This document shows, in pieces, positions 7,611 through 16,655 of a DNA stretch of 50,343 nucleotides. This DNA comes from Gemmatimonadota bacterium. GTDB taxonomy: Bacteria; Gemmatimonadota; Gemmatimonadetes; Gemmatimonadales; GWC2-71-9. Location of the stretch: the NCBI GenBank assembly GCA_003222035.1, contig QHUS01000068.1, positions 1 through 50,343 on the forward strand. The letters are read 5' to 3'. A program made the translations under genes and the position numbers. The notes beneath the pieces are model-generated. The model was not told where the DNA came from and ran no database searches. It saw only the letters and a list, made by a program, of their open reading frames with translations. How positions within the stretch are numbered: position 1 is the stretch's first letter; each line of letters starts with the position of its first letter.

Positions 7611-9413
7611 ATGGGCCGTAGCGGCCGGCTCCTGCTGCTGCTTCGCCCCTACGCGTTCCTGTTTGTCGCCAACCTCGTGGCCACGTTCGTGGCGTCGGTG
7701 CTCGACGGCGCCACGTTCGTGCTGCTGATCCCCTTCCTGCGTACCCTGTTCGGCCAGGAGGCGCTTCCCGCCGTCGGGGGCTCCGCCGTCGAGCGCCTGC
7801 TCGCGGTGATCGTCGGCCCATTGCTCGGCGCGGGCTCGTCCGGCGCCGCGCTGCGCAACGTCGTGGTGGTGCTGGTAATCACGCTCGTGCTCAAGAACGT
7901 GTTGTCGTACGTGGCGGCGGTCTCGAGTGTCGCGATCCAGGAGAACGTCGTGCGCGACCTGCGCGTGCGGCTGTTCGGGCACCTGCAAACGCTGCCGCTC
8001 GACTTCTTCCAGCGTACGCGCGGCGGACAGCTGCTCGCACGCGTGATCAACGACACCGACGGCGTGAAGACCGTCGTCACGGCGGCGCTCGCCTCCCTGG
8101 TACAGAACGTCAGTCTCATCGTCGTCTACGTCGCGATCCTGGTGGGCCTGTCGTGGCGGCTGACGCTGGTGGCCCTGGTCTGCGCGCCCGTGCTCGTGGT
8201 CATCGTTCGGCCCATGGTGGGACGCGTGCGGCGGCGGTCGCGGGAGCAGGCTGATCAGCGCGGGGAGCTTACCAGCCTGGTGAGCGAGCTCGTGGGATCC
8301 ATCAAGCTGGTCCGGGCCTACGTCGCGGAAGCGTTCGAAGCGCAGCGGTTCCACACGCTCGCCAACCGCTATCGCAAAGGCGTGCTCCGGGCGCAACGCT
8401 ACGCGCTCCTGACGAGCCCGGTGAGCGAGGTGTTCTCGGGCGCCGTGATCGTGCTGATCTTCGCCGTCGGCACGCGACTGGCCATGGGGCAGGCCGGCGG
8501 ACTGTCGCCCGAGGTGTTGATCGCGTTCATCGCGGTGGCGCTGCGCTTGATGTCGCCGGTCAAGTCGGTCGCCAACTATCCGACGGCCATGGCCGGCGCG
8601 CTCGCCGCGGCGGAACGCGTTTTCGAAGTCCTGGACCTCACCTCCGAGGAGCGCGACCGGCCCGACGAGATTCCCGCACGGTTCGAGCAGCGGATCGAGT
8701 ATCGGGGAGTGTCATTTTCGTACAACGGGCAGGCGCCGGTGCTCGACGGCGTGGATTTCGAAGTCCGACGGGGGCAAGTGACGGCGATCGTGGGCCCGTC
8801 GGGCGCGGGCAAGACGACCCTCGTCGACCTGCTGCCGCGATTCTACGAGCCGACCAAAGGCGCCATCCTGATCGACGGCGTCCCCATCACCCGCTTCACC
8901 CGGACGAGCCTGCGCGGCTTGATGGGCATCGTGTCGCAGGAGACGATCCTGCTCAACGACTCGGTGTTCGCCAACATCGCCTACGGGCGGACCGATTTCA
9001 CGCTCGAGCAGGTGCAAGCGGCGGCGCGTGCCGCCAATGCCCACGATTTCGTCTCGCAGCTCCCCGACGGTTATGGCACGCTGCTGGGGGAGCGGGGCGC
9101 GCGTTTGAGCGGCGGCGAGCGACAGCGCATCGCGATCGCGCGCGCCCTGCTGCGCGATCCGCCGATTTTGATCCTGGACGAGGCCACCAGCGCGCTCGAC
9201 ATGGAGTCCGAGCGCCTGGTGCAGGAGGCCATCGACCGCCTGATGGCGCACCGCACCACGTTCGTCATCGCCCACCGGCTCGCCACCGTGCAACACGCCG
9301 CGTTGATCGTCGTGCTCGCCGAAGGGCGGATCGTGGAGCGGGGCACCCACGCGACGCTGTACGCCGCGGGCGGGCTGTACCGCCGGCTGCACGACCTGCA
9401 GTTCCGCACCTGA
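7611..9413 (+). CDS. MsbA-type ABC exporter (fused membrane and ATPase domains)
   Basis: A 600-residue half-transporter that works as a homodimer. Residues 1-320 form a six-helix exporter domain (type IV fold). The ATPase domain follows, with Walker A GPSGAGKT near 395-402, signature LSGGERQR near 499-506, Walker B ILILDEATSALD near 519-530 and the switch histidine in FVIAHRL. Such exporters flip lipid A-core or other lipid-linked glycans, or export lipids and drugs. The surrounding glycosyltransferase genes favour a lipid-linked glycan. The ATG directly follows the stop of the PorX-like gene without a gap, so the two are co-translated. Confidence 0.92.
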   Translation: MGRSGRLLLLLRPYAFLFVANLVATFVASVLDGATFVLLIPFLRTLFGQEALPAVGGSAVERLLAVIVGPLLGAGSSGAALRNVVVVLVITLVLKNVLSYVAAVSSVAIQENVVRDLRVRLFGHLQTLPLDFFQRTRGGQLLARVINDTDGVKTVVTAALASLVQNVSLIVVYVAILVGLSWRLTLVALVCAPVLVVIVRPMVGRVRRRSREQADQRGELTSLVSELVGSIKLVRAYVAEAFEAQRFHTLANRYRKGVLRAQRYALLTSPVSEVFSGAVIVLIFAVGTRLAMGQAGGLSPEVLIAFIAVALRLMSPVKSVANYPTAMAGALAAAERVFEVLDLTSEERDRPDEIPARFEQRIEYRGVSFSYNGQAPVLDGVDFEVRRGQVTAIVGPSGAGKTTLVDLLPRFYEPTKGAILIDGVPITRFTRTSLRGLMGIVSQETILLNDSVFANIAYGRTDFTLEQVQAAARAANAHDFVSQLPDGYGTLLGERGARLSGGERQRIAIARALLRDPPILILDEATSALDMESERLVQEAIDRLMAHRTTFVIAHRLATVQHAALIVVLAEGRIVERGTHATLYAAGGLYRRLHDLQFRT

Positions 9414-9414
9414 C

Positions 9415-10287
9415 GTGATCTCCGGGTTCACCATCGTCCGGAACGCGGTCCGGCTCGACTACCCGATCGTCCCGGCCATCCGATCCATCCTCGACATCTG
9501 CGACGAAGTCGTCGTGAACATCGGGCAATCCGACGACGGCACGCGCGAGGTCGTCGCGGGGCTGGACGATCCGCGCGTGCAGATCCTCGACACGGTGTGG
9601 GACTTCTCGCGTGGCAGCGGTGCGCTCGCCCACGAGACGAACCGGGTGATGGCGGCCTGCCGGGGCGCGTGGGGCGTGTACGTCCAGGCCGACGAGGTCC
9701 TGGACGAGGCGGGAGCGGCGCTCCTGCGCGCCGCGATCCGGGAGTGCGATGGCGACGCGCGCGTCGAGGGGCTGCTGGTCGACTACCTCCATTTCTACGG
9801 CGACTTCGGCACGATCGCGACCGACCGGCATTGGTACCGGCGGGAAGTCCGCGCGGTGCGGCTGGGGGGGGGCCGAGACGTCCATTCCTATCAGGACGCG
9901 CAGGGCTTTCGAGTCGGTCCCGAGGAGCGGCGCCTGCGGGCGCGGGCGACGGGCGCCCGGATGTTCCACTACGGCTGGGCGCGTCCCCCGCAGTCCATGC
10001 GCCAGAAGCTCGCAGCTTCGCAGGAGATCTTTCTCGAGCAAGCCGACCGGCTGGAGGCGCGCGCGGCGCTTCCCACGTTGTATTGGACGCCCCTGCTGCG
10101 CCGATTCACCGGCGCCCATCCGCGGGCGGCGCAATCCTGGATCGCGGCCCGGCGCGCGGCCGCCGCCGGACCGGCGGTGGGCCCGCGGCGGCTCCGGCTC
10201 GCCCACCTCCGGCTCTACCTGTCCGACTGGATCGAACGACTCACGGGCGCCCGGCTGTTCGAGTACCGCAACTACGTCGAAGTATGA
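9415..10287 (+). CDS. Family 2-like glycosyltransferase
   Basis: A 290-residue protein with a GT-A fold entry: GFTIVRNAVRLDYPIVPAIRSIL, then NIGQSDDGTREVV and a D-x-D-like QADEVLDE near 102-109. It resembles the SPASM-less GT2 proteins found in polysaccharide clusters and probably uses a nucleotide sugar at the inner membrane surface. The start is GTG at 9415, one base after the exporter stop. Its stop overlaps the next ATG as ATGA. Acceptor and sugar cannot be assigned. Confidence 0.82.
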   Translation: MISGFTIVRNAVRLDYPIVPAIRSILDICDEVVVNIGQSDDGTREVVAGLDDPRVQILDTVWDFSRGSGALAHETNRVMAACRGAWGVYVQADEVLDEAGAALLRAAIRECDGDARVEGLLVDYLHFYGDFGTIATDRHWYRREVRAVRLGGGRDVHSYQDAQGFRVGPEERRLRARATGARMFHYGWARPPQSMRQKLAASQEIFLEQADRLEARAALPTLYWTPLLRRFTGAHPRAAQSWIAARRAAAAGPAVGPRRLRLAHLRLYLSDWIERLTGARLFEYRNYVEV

Positions 10288-11231
10288 CCTTCGCGGGTCT
10301 GCGGGTGGTGCTCGTCGCCGCGTTCAACCGTCGCTATCACCGCAGCGGCCTGGCCCTCGCCGCGGCGCTCGAGGCCCTGGGTTGTGAGGTGCGCCGCTGC
10401 GAGGAGCGACGCCGCGGCTGGAGCGCCCTGTTGCGACGGTCCCTGTCCACCAGGCTGGCCACGTGCCTGAAGCGCCGGCGCGGGGACGTGGTGCTGGTCT
10501 TCAAGGGCGCGAACCTCGTCGCCGCAGACGTGGCCGACCTGCGACGTCGGTTTGGGGGCCGCTGGGTGAACTGGTTCCCTGACGACCCCCATTTGCTCGA
10601 GCTCTCCACCCGGCTCGCCCCCGCGTACGACTGCTTCTTCACGCATGACAGCTCGAGTGTCGAGCGCCACCGCACGACCGGCGCCCGCGCTCACTATCTC
10701 GCGTTCGGTTGCGACCCGGCGTACTTGCGACCGATGGCGCGGGACGCGAAGTGGGGAGCGCCACTCGTGTTCGTGGGTTCCCGTGACGCGGTTCGCGAGC
10801 CGGTCTTGAGCGAGCTCGCCGAGGTCGGGCTCGTGACGTGGGGACCGGGATGGCCACGCGGGCCCGTCTATGGGGACGATTACGTGCGGGCGCTCGGAGG
10901 CGCGACCGTGGGCGTGAATGTTCACCAGCAATTCGGGGAGTGGGGCGATCCGGCGGGCTACGGGACCGGCGCGAACATGCGGGTGTTCGAGCTCGCCGCC
11001 GTGGGCACGCCGCAGCTCTCGGATGCCAAGGCCGACATCGCGCGCCACTTCACGCCCGACCGGGAGATCGTGCTGTACCGGAGCGTCGCGGAGCTCAAGG
11101 ATCGCGCCCGCGCCCTGCTGGCGGACGAGGCGTTGCGCGGCCGGCTTGCCGCAGCGGCGCGCGAGCGGGCGCTGCGCGAGCACACTTGGCGTCATCGGCT
11201 GGAAGAGCTCTTGACTGTCGCCCTGAAATAG
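10284..11231 (+). CDS. CgeB-like GT-B glycosyltransferase
   Basis: A 315-residue protein of the CgeB type (glycosyl transferase family 1-like C-terminal domain). It has VVLVAAFNRRYHRSGLALA at the N-terminus, a KGANLVAADVADLRRRF segment, NWFPDDPHLL, and a C-terminal donor-site block (GANMRVFELAAVGTPQLSD) followed by a helix rich in Arg and Ala. Such proteins are usual in LPS, capsule and spore-coat glycan loci. It is coupled to the upstream glycosyltransferase by a four-base overlap and ends eight bases from the convergent GT4 gene. Confidence 0.82.
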   Translation: MTFAGLRVVLVAAFNRRYHRSGLALAAALEALGCEVRRCEERRRGWSALLRRSLSTRLATCLKRRRGDVVLVFKGANLVAADVADLRRRFGGRWVNWFPDDPHLLELSTRLAPAYDCFFTHDSSSVERHRTTGARAHYLAFGCDPAYLRPMARDAKWGAPLVFVGSRDAVREPVLSELAEVGLVTWGPGWPRGPVYGDDYVRALGGATVGVNVHQQFGEWGDPAGYGTGANMRVFELAAVGTPQLSDAKADIARHFTPDREIVLYRSVAELKDRARALLADEALRGRLAAAARERALREHTWRHRLEELLTVALK

Positions 11232-11238
11232 CGGGCGC

Positions 11239-12168
11239 TCAGGGCGTTGGGCGACCGGGCGGGAGCGCCCCGGTGTCGAGCATGGCGCGGTACATCCGAA
11301 CGTATTCTTCCGCCATCACGACGTGCGAGAAGTAACGCTCCGCGTGCGCGCGGCAGGCCCCGGCATCCCGCGTGCCGATGGTCTCCGCAGCGGTGATCAT
11401 CTCGTCGAGCGTGTCGCACAGGGCCCCCACCGACGGCGCAATCACCTCGGGCAGAGCGCCGCGCCGCGTGCCGAGGACCGGCGTGCCGGAGAAGAATGCC
11501 TCGATGGTCGTCAAGCCGAACGGCTCATCCCACAGGGCGGGCATCCACAGACAGCGCGCTCCCGCGAGCAAGTCGGTCTTCTTCGGTCCATCAACCCGGC
11601 CCAGGTAGCGGATGTTGCGCCGGAAGCTCGGGCGCCACCCACCGGCGACGAGCAAGCGGTGCCTGGTGCGCTTCGCCGCCTCCACGGCCCAACGGTACCC
11701 CTTGACCGAGTGGAGCCGCCCCAGAAACAGGTCGTAGTCGTCCTTGTTCGCCTGGAACCGATAGTCGGCGGGATCGAGCCCGTTGTACACGAACGTCTCG
11801 CTGCCGTAGCGCCGGGCGTGGTCGCGCGACAGGAAGATGTTGTTGGGCGGCACCGTGCCCCCCGCGCGCAGATTGCCATGGAAGGTTTGCACGAAAGGGT
11901 GCGCCAGCGTCCGCCGCACCGGGAAGTGGAGGTGCAGGATGTCCGTTCCGCGCGGCAACAGGGCGGCGATATCCGTGTTGGGATCCGCGAGTTCGGCGGG
12001 CGGGACCTCCAGAATGGTGGCTTCGGGAAGCCGCGTGCCGGGGGCGGCGAGCAGCGTCACGCGGTGGCCGAGCGTCGCGAGCCCGCGTGCTAACGCGACC
12101 ACCACGCGCTCGGTGCCGCCGTAGCCGGCCGTCGGTAGCCGGTAGTGCGAGGCGAGCGCGACGTGCAC
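11239..12168 (-). CDS. GT4 family glycosyltransferase, tandem copy 2
   Basis: A 309-residue GT-B enzyme. It starts MHVALASHYRLPTAGYGGTERVV, has the loop TFHGN, the NGLDPADY hinge and the donor-site block WDEPFGLTTIEAFFSGTPVLGT with the E-x7-E pattern of family 4. It is a close paralogue of the gene at 12175-13122: the two share well over half of their residues over the full length, by eye, and lie head to tail six bases apart. The pair probably arose by tandem duplication and may add related sugars to one glycan. Confidence 0.88.
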   Translation of the reverse strand: MHVALASHYRLPTAGYGGTERVVVALARGLATLGHRVTLLAAPGTRLPEATILEVPPAELADPNTDIAALLPRGTDILHLHFPVRRTLAHPFVQTFHGNLRAGGTVPPNNIFLSRDHARRYGSETFVYNGLDPADYRFQANKDDYDLFLGRLHSVKGYRWAVEAAKRTRHRLLVAGGWRPSFRRNIRYLGRVDGPKKTDLLAGARCLWMPALWDEPFGLTTIEAFFSGTPVLGTRRGALPEVIAPSVGALCDTLDEMITAAETIGTRDAGACRAHAERYFSHVVMAEEYVRMYRAMLDTGALPPGRPTP

Positions 12169-12174
12169 AAACCG

Positions 12175-13122
12175 TCAGCCCGTCGCGGGCACAGGTGCGC
12201 TCGGCGGCAACGCGCCGGTCTCGACGAAGTGGCGATACAGGCGCGCGTACGCCGCGGCCATCACGAGGTGCGTGAAGTGACGCTCCGCGTGCGTGCGGCA
12301 GGCCGCTGGATCGCGTGTCTGGATCGATTCCGCGGCCGCGATCATCTCGTCCACGGTGTCGCACAACGCGCCCACCTCGGGCGTGATCAGCTCGGGGAGC
12401 GCGCCCCGGTGGGTGCCGAGCACCGGCGTGCCCGAGAACAGCGCCTCGATCGTCACCAGACCGAACGGCTCGTCCCAGGCGGCCGGGTTCCACAGGCAAC
12501 GCGCGCGCGCCAGCAGCGCTGCCTTGACCGATCCATCCACTTCGCCCACGAATTTGATCGATCCCGTGAAGCTCGGCCGCCACCCGCCGGCGACGATCAG
12601 GCGGTGGCCCGTGCGTTTCGCCGCTTCCACCGCCCAGTGGTAACCCTTGGTGCTGTGCAGCGCGCCGAGGAACAAATCGTACTGCGAGGCCCGCCGGGGG
12701 AACCGCCGGAAGACGTAGTCCGAAGGGTCGAGGCCGTTGTAGACGAACACGTCGCTCTGGTGGCGGCGCGCGTGGTCGCGCGAAAGAAAGATGCTGTTGG
12801 GGTAGGGTGGGGCACCGGGCTTGAGATTCCGATGGATCGTCTGGACGAACGGCACCGGGCCGGGCGCGGCGCGCAGCGGGAAGTGCGCGTGCACGATCTC
12901 GGCGTCGCGCGGCACGAACGCGGCGAGTGTCGCGGGCTCGGCGAGCTTCCGGGGCGGCACCACGACGACCGTTGCCTCGGGCACCCGGGTGTTCGGCGGC
13001 GCGAGCAGCGTCACGCGGTGCCCGAGCGCCGCGAGCCCTCGCACCAGCGCCAGCACGACGCGTTGCGGGCCGCCGTAGCCCTTCGCCGGCACTGGCTGGT
13101 GGGAGGCGACGACGACGTGCAT
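12175..13122 (-). CDS. GT4 family glycosyltransferase, tandem copy 1
   Basis: A 315-residue GT-B enzyme, MHVVVASHQPVPAKGYGGPQRVV at the N-terminus. The shared IFLSRDHARR and FVYNGLDPSDY motifs and the donor-site block WDEPFGLVTIEALFSGTPVLGT are all in the same places as in the downstream copy. It is the first gene of a two-gene minus-strand unit. A TATACT box ends nine bases before the ATG, so the message is probably leaderless, and the same AT-rich tract serves the divergent gene at 13152. Confidence 0.88.
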   Translation of the reverse strand: MHVVVASHQPVPAKGYGGPQRVVLALVRGLAALGHRVTLLAPPNTRVPEATVVVVPPRKLAEPATLAAFVPRDAEIVHAHFPLRAAPGPVPFVQTIHRNLKPGAPPYPNSIFLSRDHARRHQSDVFVYNGLDPSDYVFRRFPRRASQYDLFLGALHSTKGYHWAVEAAKRTGHRLIVAGGWRPSFTGSIKFVGEVDGSVKAALLARARCLWNPAAWDEPFGLVTIEALFSGTPVLGTHRGALPELITPEVGALCDTVDEMIAAAESIQTRDPAACRTHAERHFTHLVMAAAYARLYRHFVETGALPPSAPVPATG

Positions 13123-13131
13123 GCGCCCGAT

Positions 13132-13139
13132 AGTATAAC
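13132..13139. promoter_or_regulatory. Shared bidirectional -10 region
   Basis: The AT-rich tract TAGTATAACTA (13131-13141) gives TATAAC on the plus strand (12 bases before the ATG at 13152) and TATACT on the minus strand (nine bases before the ATG at 13122). Only 29 bases separate the two start codons. Neither side has a Shine-Dalgarno site. No convincing -35 is seen; it would have to lie inside the opposite gene. Confidence 0.4.
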
Positions 13140-13151
13140 TAGCTTCGTGCC

Positions 13152-14258
13152 ATGCCGGACCGGGCGCTCACCATCCTTCAACTCACGCACCAGGGCGGCG
13201 GATCGGGCTCGACGACGATAATAGCCAACGTCAGCCGCCAGCTCGCGCGCCGCGGGCACCGGGTGCTCGTCGGCTGCCGCCCCGGGACGATGCTCGCGCA
13301 GCTGGCCTGGGACGCCGGGCTCGAGGTGGTGGCGCTCGACTTCCATCGCCTGGGCCCGCTCGCCGACGCGCTCGGCGAGACGATCGCGCGCGAGGAGGTG
13401 GACGTCGTGAACAGCAACGCCACGCGAGACCGCCGCGCGCTCACGTGGCTGCGGCTGCGCCGCCGGCTGTCGCTGCCGTTCGTCGTGACGCGTCACACGA
13501 TGCCCCTCACGCTGCCGCCCGAGCTGATCGTGGTCGGGCTGTCGGCGGATCGCACGGTCGCGGTGAGTCACGCAGTGGCGCGCGCGCTTCGGCGCCGCCT
13601 CCATCCCGGCGCCCGCCTCCGCGTCGTACCGAACGGAATCGACTGCGAGCGGATCGACACGCCACCGTCCGAGGCGGAGTTGGCGGCCGCTCGGACGGCG
13701 CTCGGCGACGTGGCGGGCCGGCCCATCGTACTGGTCCTCGCGCGCCGGAAGGACCAGCACATCCTGTTGCAGGCCCTCGCGGCTCTCGAGCGGCCGGTCG
13801 TCGTCGCGTGCGTCGGCATCGAGGGCGATGCCGAGCTGCGGGCGATCGAGCGGAGCATGCCGCCGCGTCATCGCGTGGTGTACGTGCCCTTCACCGACCG
13901 GCCGTTCGCCTTCTGTCGTCTCGCCGCCCTGTCAGCCCTTCCATCGCGTATCGAAGGACTCTCCATCGCGCTGCTCGAGACCATGGCCCTGGGGCTACCC
14001 GCCGTGGTGTCGCACGCCGGCGGAAACCCGGACGTCATCACTTCCGGGACGACCGGAGTGCTCGTGCCGCCGCTCGACCCCCGCGCCTGGGCCGATGCCC
14101 TTGCCCGCGTGCTTGGCGACCGCGCGTTCGCGCAACGGATCGCGCGGGCCGGCCGCGATCTCGTGCGGCGCGAGTTCTCTCTGGAGCGCACCGCCGAGCG
14201 GACGGAAGCGGTGTATCGCGAAGCGGTGGAGCGGCGGCGCGCGCTTGGGGCGGGTTGA
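13152..14258 (+). CDS. GT4 family glycosyltransferase
   Basis: A 368-residue GT-B enzyme: ILQLTHQGGGSGSTTIIANVSRQL at the N-terminus, a VTRHTMPL segment, the VPNGIDCERID hinge, and the donor-site block SALPSRIEGLSIALLETMALGLPAVV with the family-4 E-x7-E pattern. It probably adds one sugar of the envelope glycan using a nucleotide-sugar donor. It is divergent from the duplicated pair at 11.2-13.1 kb. Its stop overlaps the TTG start of the next glycosyltransferase as TTGA. Confidence 0.88.
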   Translation: MPDRALTILQLTHQGGGSGSTTIIANVSRQLARRGHRVLVGCRPGTMLAQLAWDAGLEVVALDFHRLGPLADALGETIAREEVDVVNSNATRDRRALTWLRLRRRLSLPFVVTRHTMPLTLPPELIVVGLSADRTVAVSHAVARALRRRLHPGARLRVVPNGIDCERIDTPPSEAELAAARTALGDVAGRPIVLVLARRKDQHILLQALAALERPVVVACVGIEGDAELRAIERSMPPRHRVVYVPFTDRPFAFCRLAALSALPSRIEGLSIALLETMALGLPAVVSHAGGNPDVITSGTTGVLVPPLDPRAWADALARVLGDRAFAQRIARAGRDLVRREFSLERTAERTEAVYREAVERRRALGAG

Positions 14259-15430
14259 GCCCGACCCTCCTGCTCGCCCTCAATTTCCCGCCGTTCGGCG
14301 GCGGGATCGCGCGCATGATGGGCGAGGTCGCCTCCCGCTACCCGGCGGATACGCTCGTGGTATCGACCGGGACCTGGCCGGGGAGCGATGCGAGCGACCC
14401 CCGCTTCCGCCAGACGATCGACCGCGTCCCGGTTCCGGCGAAGCGACTCCGCACAGTCAACGGGCTGTTCCGCTGGACCCGGCGCGCCGACTCGCTGGTG
14501 CGCCGGGTCGCCCCGGGCTTCGTCTGGTGCGATGAGGTCAAACCTGCCGGCTACGCGGCCGCCTGGCTGAGCGCACGACACAACCTGCCGTTCGGAGTCG
14601 TCGCCCACGGGGCGGATTTCCTGCTGCTCGAAGCAAAGATCGGGCGCTCGCTATTCAAACGCTGGACGGCACGCCGGATTCTGGAGCGTTGCGCGGTGGT
14701 TGTGGCCAATAGTCGCTGGACCGCGGATCGCGCCCGCTCGGTGCTCGACTCCCTCGGCTGCCACGCTCTGGCGGCGGACGTACGGGTCGTGCACCTCGGG
14801 ACGACCCCTGACATTTTCCGTCCCGACGTCGATCCGGATCCGGCGCGGCGCGCGTACGGGCTCGACGGCGGCCCGTGGCTCCTCACCGTCGCGCGGCTCG
14901 ACTTCCACAAGGGGATCGACACCGTGATCCGGGCGCTTCCGGCGATCCGCGTCGCGTTTCCCACGGCGCGCTACGCCGTCGCGGGAATCGGCAGCCGGCG
15001 CGCTGCGCTGGAACGCCTGGTGGCCGAACTGGGGCTGGGGGACGCGGTACGCCTGCTGGGCTTCGTTCCCGACCCGGACCTGCCGGCGCTGTACAACGCG
15101 GCCGATCTGTTCCTGCTCGTCTCGCGCCGCTACGATCTGCTGGTGGAGGGATTCGGCATTTCGATCGTCGAGGCCTCAGCGAGCGGACTGCCCGTCATCG
15201 TCGGGCGGTCAGGGGGGATCCCCGACGCGGTGCGGGAAGAGGAGACCGGCCTGGTGGTCGATCCCGACGATCCGGCGGCGGTAGCGGCCGCCGCCATCCG
15301 ACTGCTGGGCGACGAGGCGCTCCGTCGCCGCATGGGGACTGCCGGGCGCGCCGCCGTGGAAGCGTACTACAACTGGGACCGGGCGGCGGCCGACCTGCGA
15401 CGCATCGACTGCGAGTTCCGCAAGGCGTGA
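14255..15430 (+). CDS. GT4 family glycosyltransferase (GGGIAR subtype, copy A)
   Basis: A 391-residue GT-B enzyme. The start is TTG at 14255, overlapping the upstream stop; an open frame continues further upstream only as a shadow of the previous gene. It begins LSPTLLLALNFPPFGGGIARMMGE, carries KPAGYAAAW and the ANSRWTAD motif, and ends with donor-site block VEGFGISIVEASASGLPVIVG, a GETGL-like EETGLVVDPDDPAA segment and the tail NWDRAAADLRRIDCEF. The next gene is a close paralogue, and a scrambled third copy lies at 16656-16825. Confidence 0.87.
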   Translation: MSPTLLLALNFPPFGGGIARMMGEVASRYPADTLVVSTGTWPGSDASDPRFRQTIDRVPVPAKRLRTVNGLFRWTRRADSLVRRVAPGFVWCDEVKPAGYAAAWLSARHNLPFGVVAHGADFLLLEAKIGRSLFKRWTARRILERCAVVVANSRWTADRARSVLDSLGCHALAADVRVVHLGTTPDIFRPDVDPDPARRAYGLDGGPWLLTVARLDFHKGIDTVIRALPAIRVAFPTARYAVAGIGSRRAALERLVAELGLGDAVRLLGFVPDPDLPALYNAADLFLLVSRRYDLLVEGFGISIVEASASGLPVIVGRSGGIPDAVREEETGLVVDPDDPAAVAAAAIRLLGDEALRRRMGTAGRAAVEAYYNWDRAAADLRRIDCEFRKA

Positions 15431-15437
15431 GAGCCGA

Positions 15438-15467
15438 TTGCTCGCGGGGGACGCATCCCGTTAGCAT
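15438..15467 (+). promoter_or_regulatory. Candidate promoter of the second GGGIAR-type glycosyltransferase
   Basis: TTGCTC at 15438-15443 and TAGCAT at 15462-15467 are 18 bases apart. ATG codons follow four and seven bases later (15472, 15475), which fits a leaderless start, more likely at 15475. There is no Shine-Dalgarno site. Confidence 0.35.
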
Positions 15468-15471
15468 TGAC

Positions 15472-16653
15472 ATGATGACCACGATGCTGTTGGCGCTGGA
15501 CTTTCCGCCGATGGGCGGTGGGATCGCCCGGATGCACGGAGAGCTCGCGCGCCGGTTCCCCAAAGGCGAGCTGATCGTCTCGACGCCCAGCGACCCCGAC
15601 GCGACCGAGGTCGACCCGGGACTCCCGGCTCTCGTGGACCGGCTCGCGCTCGGCCTGCGACGCGCCAAGACGCTCCCCGGTGTGCTGTTCTGGTCGCGCC
15701 GCGCCGTCAGTCTGGCGCGCCACCACCGCGTGCGCTTCGTGCACTGCGGCAACGTGAAGCCCGCGGGATACCCGGCCCGCTGGGTGTTCGAGCGGTTGCG
15801 CATTCCCTACGGAATCTTTCTGCACGGCGGTGATCTGCTGAGCGAGCAGCACAAGATCCGGCACTCGAGACTCAAGCGCCGCGCGGCACGCGCCATCTTC
15901 GGCGGCGCTGCGGTCCTCATGACCAACAGCACCTGGACGCGAGATCTGGCGCTGTCGGTGCTCGGTGAGCTGGGCCTCGACGGGCACGGGCAACGGCTGC
16001 GCGTCGTGCCGCTCGGCACGGATCCGAAGCAGTTCCGCCCGGGCATCGATCCGAGCACCGTGCGGGAGCGGTACGGATTGCCGGACGGCGGGGCGCATTG
16101 GCTCGTGACGGTCGCCCGGCTCGAGCGACACAAGGGCATCGACACCGTCATCGAAGCGCTGCCGGCGATTCTCGATCGCACTCCGGACGTGCGCTACGCG
16201 GTCGCCGGCATCGGCCCCGACCGCGAGCGTCTCGAGAAGCTCGCGCACAAGCGCGGTCTCGGTGACCGCGTCCGCTTCCTGGGCGGTGTCAGCGATCAGG
16301 ACCTGCCGGCGTTCTACAACCTCGCGTCAGTCTACGTGGGTGCGTCGCGGCGGGCGGAGCGGCTCGGCATCGAGGGCTTCGGCATCTCGCTGGTGGAGGC
16401 GTCGGCGTGCGGCCTGCCGGTGGTCGCGGGCGACTCCGGAGGCATCCCGGAAGCCGTGCGAGACGGTGAGACGGGGCTCCTGGTACCGTCGGAAGAGCCG
16501 GCGGCGTTCGCCGACGCGATTTCCCGGCTGCTCGCCGACGCGGCGCTCGCGCGGCGCCTCGGCGACAACGGCCGCCGCGCCGTCGAAGGCCACTTCAATT
16601 GGGACCGCGTCGTCCGCGACCTCCGGGCCATCGAAGGGGAGGTCGCGCGGTAG
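15472..16653 (+). CDS. GT4 family glycosyltransferase (GGGIAR subtype, copy B)
   Basis: A 393-residue GT-B enzyme and full-length paralogue of the preceding gene: MLLALDFPPMGGGIARMHGELARRFP, NVKPAGYPARW, TNSTWTRD, RLERHKGIDTVIEALPAI, donor-site block IEGFGISLVEASACGLPVVAG, and tail NWDRVVRDLRAIEGE. ATG codons at 15472 and 15475 are both possible; the promoter spacing favours 15475. The sequential copies A, B and the relic suggest repeated tandem duplication of this one gene family. Confidence 0.88.
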   Translation: MMTTMLLALDFPPMGGGIARMHGELARRFPKGELIVSTPSDPDATEVDPGLPALVDRLALGLRRAKTLPGVLFWSRRAVSLARHHRVRFVHCGNVKPAGYPARWVFERLRIPYGIFLHGGDLLSEQHKIRHSRLKRRAARAIFGGAAVLMTNSTWTRDLALSVLGELGLDGHGQRLRVVPLGTDPKQFRPGIDPSTVRERYGLPDGGAHWLVTVARLERHKGIDTVIEALPAILDRTPDVRYAVAGIGPDRERLEKLAHKRGLGDRVRFLGGVSDQDLPAFYNLASVYVGASRRAERLGIEGFGISLVEASACGLPVVAGDSGGIPEAVRDGETGLLVPSEEPAAFADAISRLLADAALARRLGDNGRRAVEGHFNWDRVVRDLRAIEGEVAR

Positions 16654-16655
16654 GG

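Noticed and set aside
6003..8396. Very long open frame on the minus strand opposite the PorX-like and ABC genes
   Set aside because: Its product is low-complexity (Arg/His/Gln/Glu-rich), and both real genes on the plus strand have full conserved domains; it is a GC-skew shadow.
13445..14254. 270-codon upstream extension of the glycosyltransferase at 14255
   Set aside because: It overlaps a conserved GT4 gene in another frame and reads as Arg/Ala-rich shadow; the TTGA overlap gives a better start.
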